DNA from: DAOUEX01 sp034430235
GTDB taxonomy: Bacteria; Chloroflexota; Anaerolineae; UBA2200
Direction: 5' to 3'
DNA length: 60,046 nt
NCBI GenBank assembly: GCA_964478075.1
Contig: CAYZGO010000021.1
Coordinates: forward strand, 1-60,046
Shown: piece by piece, positions 57,988 to 60,046 of the stretch
Position numbering within the stretch: position 1 is the stretch's first letter
Layout of the letters: every line of letters begins with the position of its first letter
Notes under the pieces: model-generated
What the model was told of the DNA's origin: nothing
Databases searched by the model: none
What the model saw: only the letters and a program-made list of their open reading frames with translations
Program-made: the position numbers and the translations under genes

Positions 57988-59048
57988 GTAAGAAGAAAGC
58001 GCTCATCACAGGCATCACTGGCCAAGATGGATCCTACCTGGCAGAGTTTCTGCTGGAAAAAGGCTACGACGTCTGTGGTATGGTACGACGCAGTAGCTCT
58101 GAGCGTATGGAACGCATCGAGCACCTCAAGAAGCGCATCACACTCACCAAGGGCGAGCTCACAGACGTGCTGTCATTGTTTGAGGTCATCAGCGAGGTGC
58201 AACCAGATGAACTGTACAACCTGGGCGCCATGTCCTTCGTTAAAGACTCGTTCACGCAGCCGGCCTACACCGTACAGGTCACGGGCATGGGTGCAGTGAA
58301 CCTTCTGGAAATCTGCAAGCGCATCCTACCCACAGTGAGGTTCTACCAGGCTTCCTCATCTGAGATGTTTGGCCAGGTGCGGGAAGTGCCTCAGAAGGAG
58401 AACACGCCTTTCCAACCTTCGAGCCCTTACGGATACGCCAAGCTGCTGGCGCATCTTCACACTATCCAATGCCGCCGGGAAGGGTTATTCGCCGTGTGCG
58501 GCATCCTGTTCAACCACGAATCACCGCGTCGAGGCTACGAATTCAGCACGCGCAAGATCTCTGACGCTGTGGCGCGCACCGCCCTGGGCCTGGTCGCAGA
58601 TGGGCGGGCCAAAGTTCTGACACTAGGCAACCTGGACTCAAAGCGTGATTGGGGCTACGCACCGGAATACGTCGAGGCGATGTGGCTTATGCTGCAACAA
58701 GACGAGCCAGACGATTATGTCATTTCTACGAACCATCAGACTACGGTGCGCGAATTCGTCACCTATGCCTTTGAACACCTGGGCATCTCCATCGAGTTCA
58801 AAGGCCAAGGCATTGAAGAGAAAGGATACGACAGCGCCACGGGGAACTTGATTTGCCAGGTGTCCCCCGAGTACTTTCGCCCGGTGGATGTGGTCAATTT
58901 ACGCGGCGACTGTTCGAAGGCGGAGCAGAAGCTGGGCTGGCGACCGCGCACCGACATCCGCCACCTGGTACAAATCATGGTTGACCACGACCTCGAATGC
59001 GTACGCATTGAGATCGCCAGCGGCGTGATAAAGAGGATCAACAACTAG
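57984..59048 (+). CDS. gmd: GDP-mannose 4,6-dehydratase
   Basis: 354 aa from ATG 57984 (AGGAGG at 57969-57974). It makes GDP-4-keto-6-deoxymannose, the precursor of GDP-fucose or GDP-rhamnose. SDR fold: ALITGITGQDGSYLAEFLL (~6-24), ELYNLGAMSFVKDSF, ASSSEMFGQVREVPQ with the catalytic Thr/Ser-Glu, PYGYAKLLAHLHT with YxxxK (~148-152), LFNHESPRRG and DWGYAPEYVEAMW. The next enzyme (GMD partner, GMER or RMD) is not in the window. Together with the GT39-like and WecA-like genes this suggests deoxyhexose-bearing surface glycans. Confidence 0.95.
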   Translation: MSKKKALITGITGQDGSYLAEFLLEKGYDVCGMVRRSSSERMERIEHLKKRITLTKGELTDVLSLFEVISEVQPDELYNLGAMSFVKDSFTQPAYTVQVTGMGAVNLLEICKRILPTVRFYQASSSEMFGQVREVPQKENTPFQPSSPYGYAKLLAHLHTIQCRREGLFAVCGILFNHESPRRGYEFSTRKISDAVARTALGLVADGRAKVLTLGNLDSKRDWGYAPEYVEAMWLMLQQDEPDDYVISTNHQTTVREFVTYAFEHLGISIEFKGQGIEEKGYDSATGNLICQVSPEYFRPVDVVNLRGDCSKAEQKLGWRPRTDIRHLVQIMVDHDLECVRIEIASGVIKRINN

Positions 59049-59056
59049 TTCGCTCC

Positions 59057-59142
59057 AGAAACCCGTTTTCTGACGCTTGCAGGCCAAATCCACCAGTAGT
59101 GCGGAGCCAGTTTGCCGTTCAGTGGAGAGAAAACCGGTTTCT
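59057..59142. repeat. Paired AGAAACC-type near-palindromes after gmd
   Basis: AGAAACCCGTTTTCT (59057-59071) and AGAAAACCGGTTTCT (59128-59142) are complementary with one mismatch across a 56-nt loop. Same family as the hairpin at 35042-35074. Confidence 0.6.
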
Positions 59143-59241
59143 TCAGTAGCTTTCGGATAGGCTCTGCTCCGGGAGACGGCCGTGTCCTGGGCGTCTGCCG
59201 TGGACACACCAATAACAGGGCATCAGTTGTGGAGGAAGAGC

Positions 59242-59709
59242 ATGGACAACATGAAGTACGTCACCTAGTGCGGCCTGTACTGTAGACTGTGCGCCCAACA
59301 CGGGCGTATTCCCCGTCAGGCTCAGGCACTGCACCAATCTATGGTCAAAGAAGGCTACGAGTTCTGAGGAAAAGAGCTTCCTGGGTTCGAGGCGTTCTGG
59401 GAATTCCTGACCAGCCTGTGTGATCCATGCAAGTCATGCCCCGGCTGCCGCCAGGGTGGCGGGCCGCCCTTCTGCACCATTAGAAAATGCGCCCGCAAAC
59501 GCGGTGTAGAGATATGCGTATTCTGCGCAGACTATCCCTGCAGCCGGGTGCTGGGCATCGCCAAAGGCTATCCCACGCTTATTGCCGATGGCGAGAGAAT
59601 GAAGGAAATCGGCATCGAAGCGTGGATTGACGAGCAAGAAGAGCGCGCCAAGACCGGGGTCGCTTACGTGGACATTCGCTGCTACCCCTACGAGGTGCCC
59701 AAGAAATAA
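59242..59709 (+). pseudogene. DUF3795 family gene with two in-frame stops
   Basis: From ATG 59242 (GGAGGAAGAGC upstream) the frame reads MDNMKYVT-TAG-CGLYC at 59266-59268, then YEF-TGA-GKELPGFEAFW at 59365-59367, and afterwards an intact Cys-rich stretch (CDPCKSCPGC, CTIRKCARKRG, CVFCADYPCSRV) to TAA 59707-59709. Family members have an aromatic residue at both stops, so each is one base from a sense codon (TAC/TAT to TAG; TGG to TGA). The frame is otherwise perfect, so it is a young pseudogene or a consensus error near the scaffold end. Confidence 0.8.
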
Positions 59710-59772
59710 GTTCCTTCACCCGCTGCAGCGCACGCTAACAGCGGACAGCCCGACACACATGAGATGTCAACG

Positions 59773-60046
59773 ATGGACGATGCACCTACAATAACGGTAG
59801 GGCCAGTATCGCCACACGATGTGCCTGAGGTTGTGCGCCTATTTCGGGCCATTGCGGCCGAGGTCAGGTCGGAGGCCCCTACTTCTCCCGACCGCACATA
59901 GGCAGAGCTAAGACAGTCTCTGGCCCACTATGACTTTACGCGGTCGGATGCCTTCTGGCTGCTCCTGGCCTGGGTTGGGGGACATGCAGTGGGCTACGCA
60001 GCCGTGGCGCGCCAACCCCACGGGGAACCGCCCCACCGGGTTAATT
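59773..60046 (+). pseudogene. GNAT acetyltransferase, one in-frame stop, cut by the window end
   Basis: From ATG 59773 the frame reads PVSPHDVPEVVRLFRAIA, then TAG at 59899-59901 after SPDRT, then AELRQSLAHYDFTRSDAFWL and WVGGHAVGYAAVARQ up to the window edge. The N-terminal helix and the GHAVGYAAVA strand are GNAT-like. An upstream in-frame ATG at 59764 is possible. The stop and the gene's incompleteness make it unclear whether it is functional. Confidence 0.65.

Noticed and set aside
59242..59709. Selenocysteine or pyrrolysine recoding at the DUF3795 stops
   Set aside because: Two different stop codons at positions held by ordinary aromatic residues in the family, and other genes here end normally at TAG and TGA. 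Mutation or consensus error is simpler.

Overview
The window looks like a draft-genome scaffold from a member of the Chloroflexota (Anaerolineae-like). The lineage is inferred from protein style rather than from a marker gene: exported proteins with long Thr/Pro linkers, dockerin and YVTN-propeller proteins, a baseplate-J-like membrane protein inside a housekeeping operon, a methionine T-box ahead of metG, and a four-subunit 2-oxoacid:ferredoxin oxidoreductase that suggests an anaerobe. A 10-base N gap lies inside one gene at 32197-32206. Predicted promoters are ordinary sigma-70 type (TTGACA or TTGCCT, 16-18 bp spacer, TATAAT-like).

Layout. 1-3.8 kb: a decayed, internally deleted copy of an M28 peptidase/tpiA pair, an exported Thr/Pro-linker protein, then the intact M28 peptidase and tpiA. 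3.9-9.4 kb: membrane metallopeptidase, WecA/MraY-type transferase, upp, and a large GT39-like membrane glycosyltransferase. 9.7-13.9 kb (minus): apt, a DksA/TraR zinc-finger gene and porGDAB as one co-directional run. 14.2-20.8 kb: YVTN propeller protein, ligA, a pfkB-type fragment cut off against metG, and metG with its T-box leader. 21.2-23.7 kb: two small membrane proteins, then a REP-associated tyrosine transposase (RAYT) bracketed by directly repeated REP-like cassettes and 24-bp tandem arrays. 23.7-31.3 kb (minus): glpD overlapping an AGPS-like flavoenzyme, an orphan GAF-PAS histidine kinase, a transaldolase-family gene and a threonine-synthase-like gene. 31.7-35.0 kb: two neighbouring dockerin proteins (one a clan GH-A glycosidase, one with a CxxCH motif) and a LysM membrane protein. 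35.0-42.6 kb: URO-D-family protein, threonine aldolase, RelE-type toxin-antitoxin pair, a histidine kinase/OmpR regulator pair with a tandem palindromic repeat between them, an AIM24-type protein and a YghO-like acetyltransferase. 42.9-52.8 kb: tRNA-Leu, tRNA-Gly, then tig-clpP-clpX-alaS-(baseplate-J-like)-ruvX-mltG, a compact protein-quality-control, translation, repair and cell-wall operon. 52.8-60 kb: exported SagB-like lipoprotein, second YghO-like protein with degV, a winged-helix regulator with a full-consensus promoter, a HIT hydrolase overlapping gmd, and two genes with in-frame stops at the right edge (DUF3795, GNAT).

The most distinctive signal is the density of short palindromic repeat families: the RAYT/REP set; GTAGAGACGTAGC inverted repeats; GTAGTAACGGC tandem units; paired AGAAgCCgGgTTTCT-type near-palindromes; 9-nt-periodic CGCAGAG/CACCAAG repeats; and CAGTTGCCAG runs. 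Some appear to supply the last codons of genes. The RAYT locus, with its own candidate substrates on both sides and a solo copy about 19 kb away, is the best candidate for a mobile or domesticated system worth follow-up.
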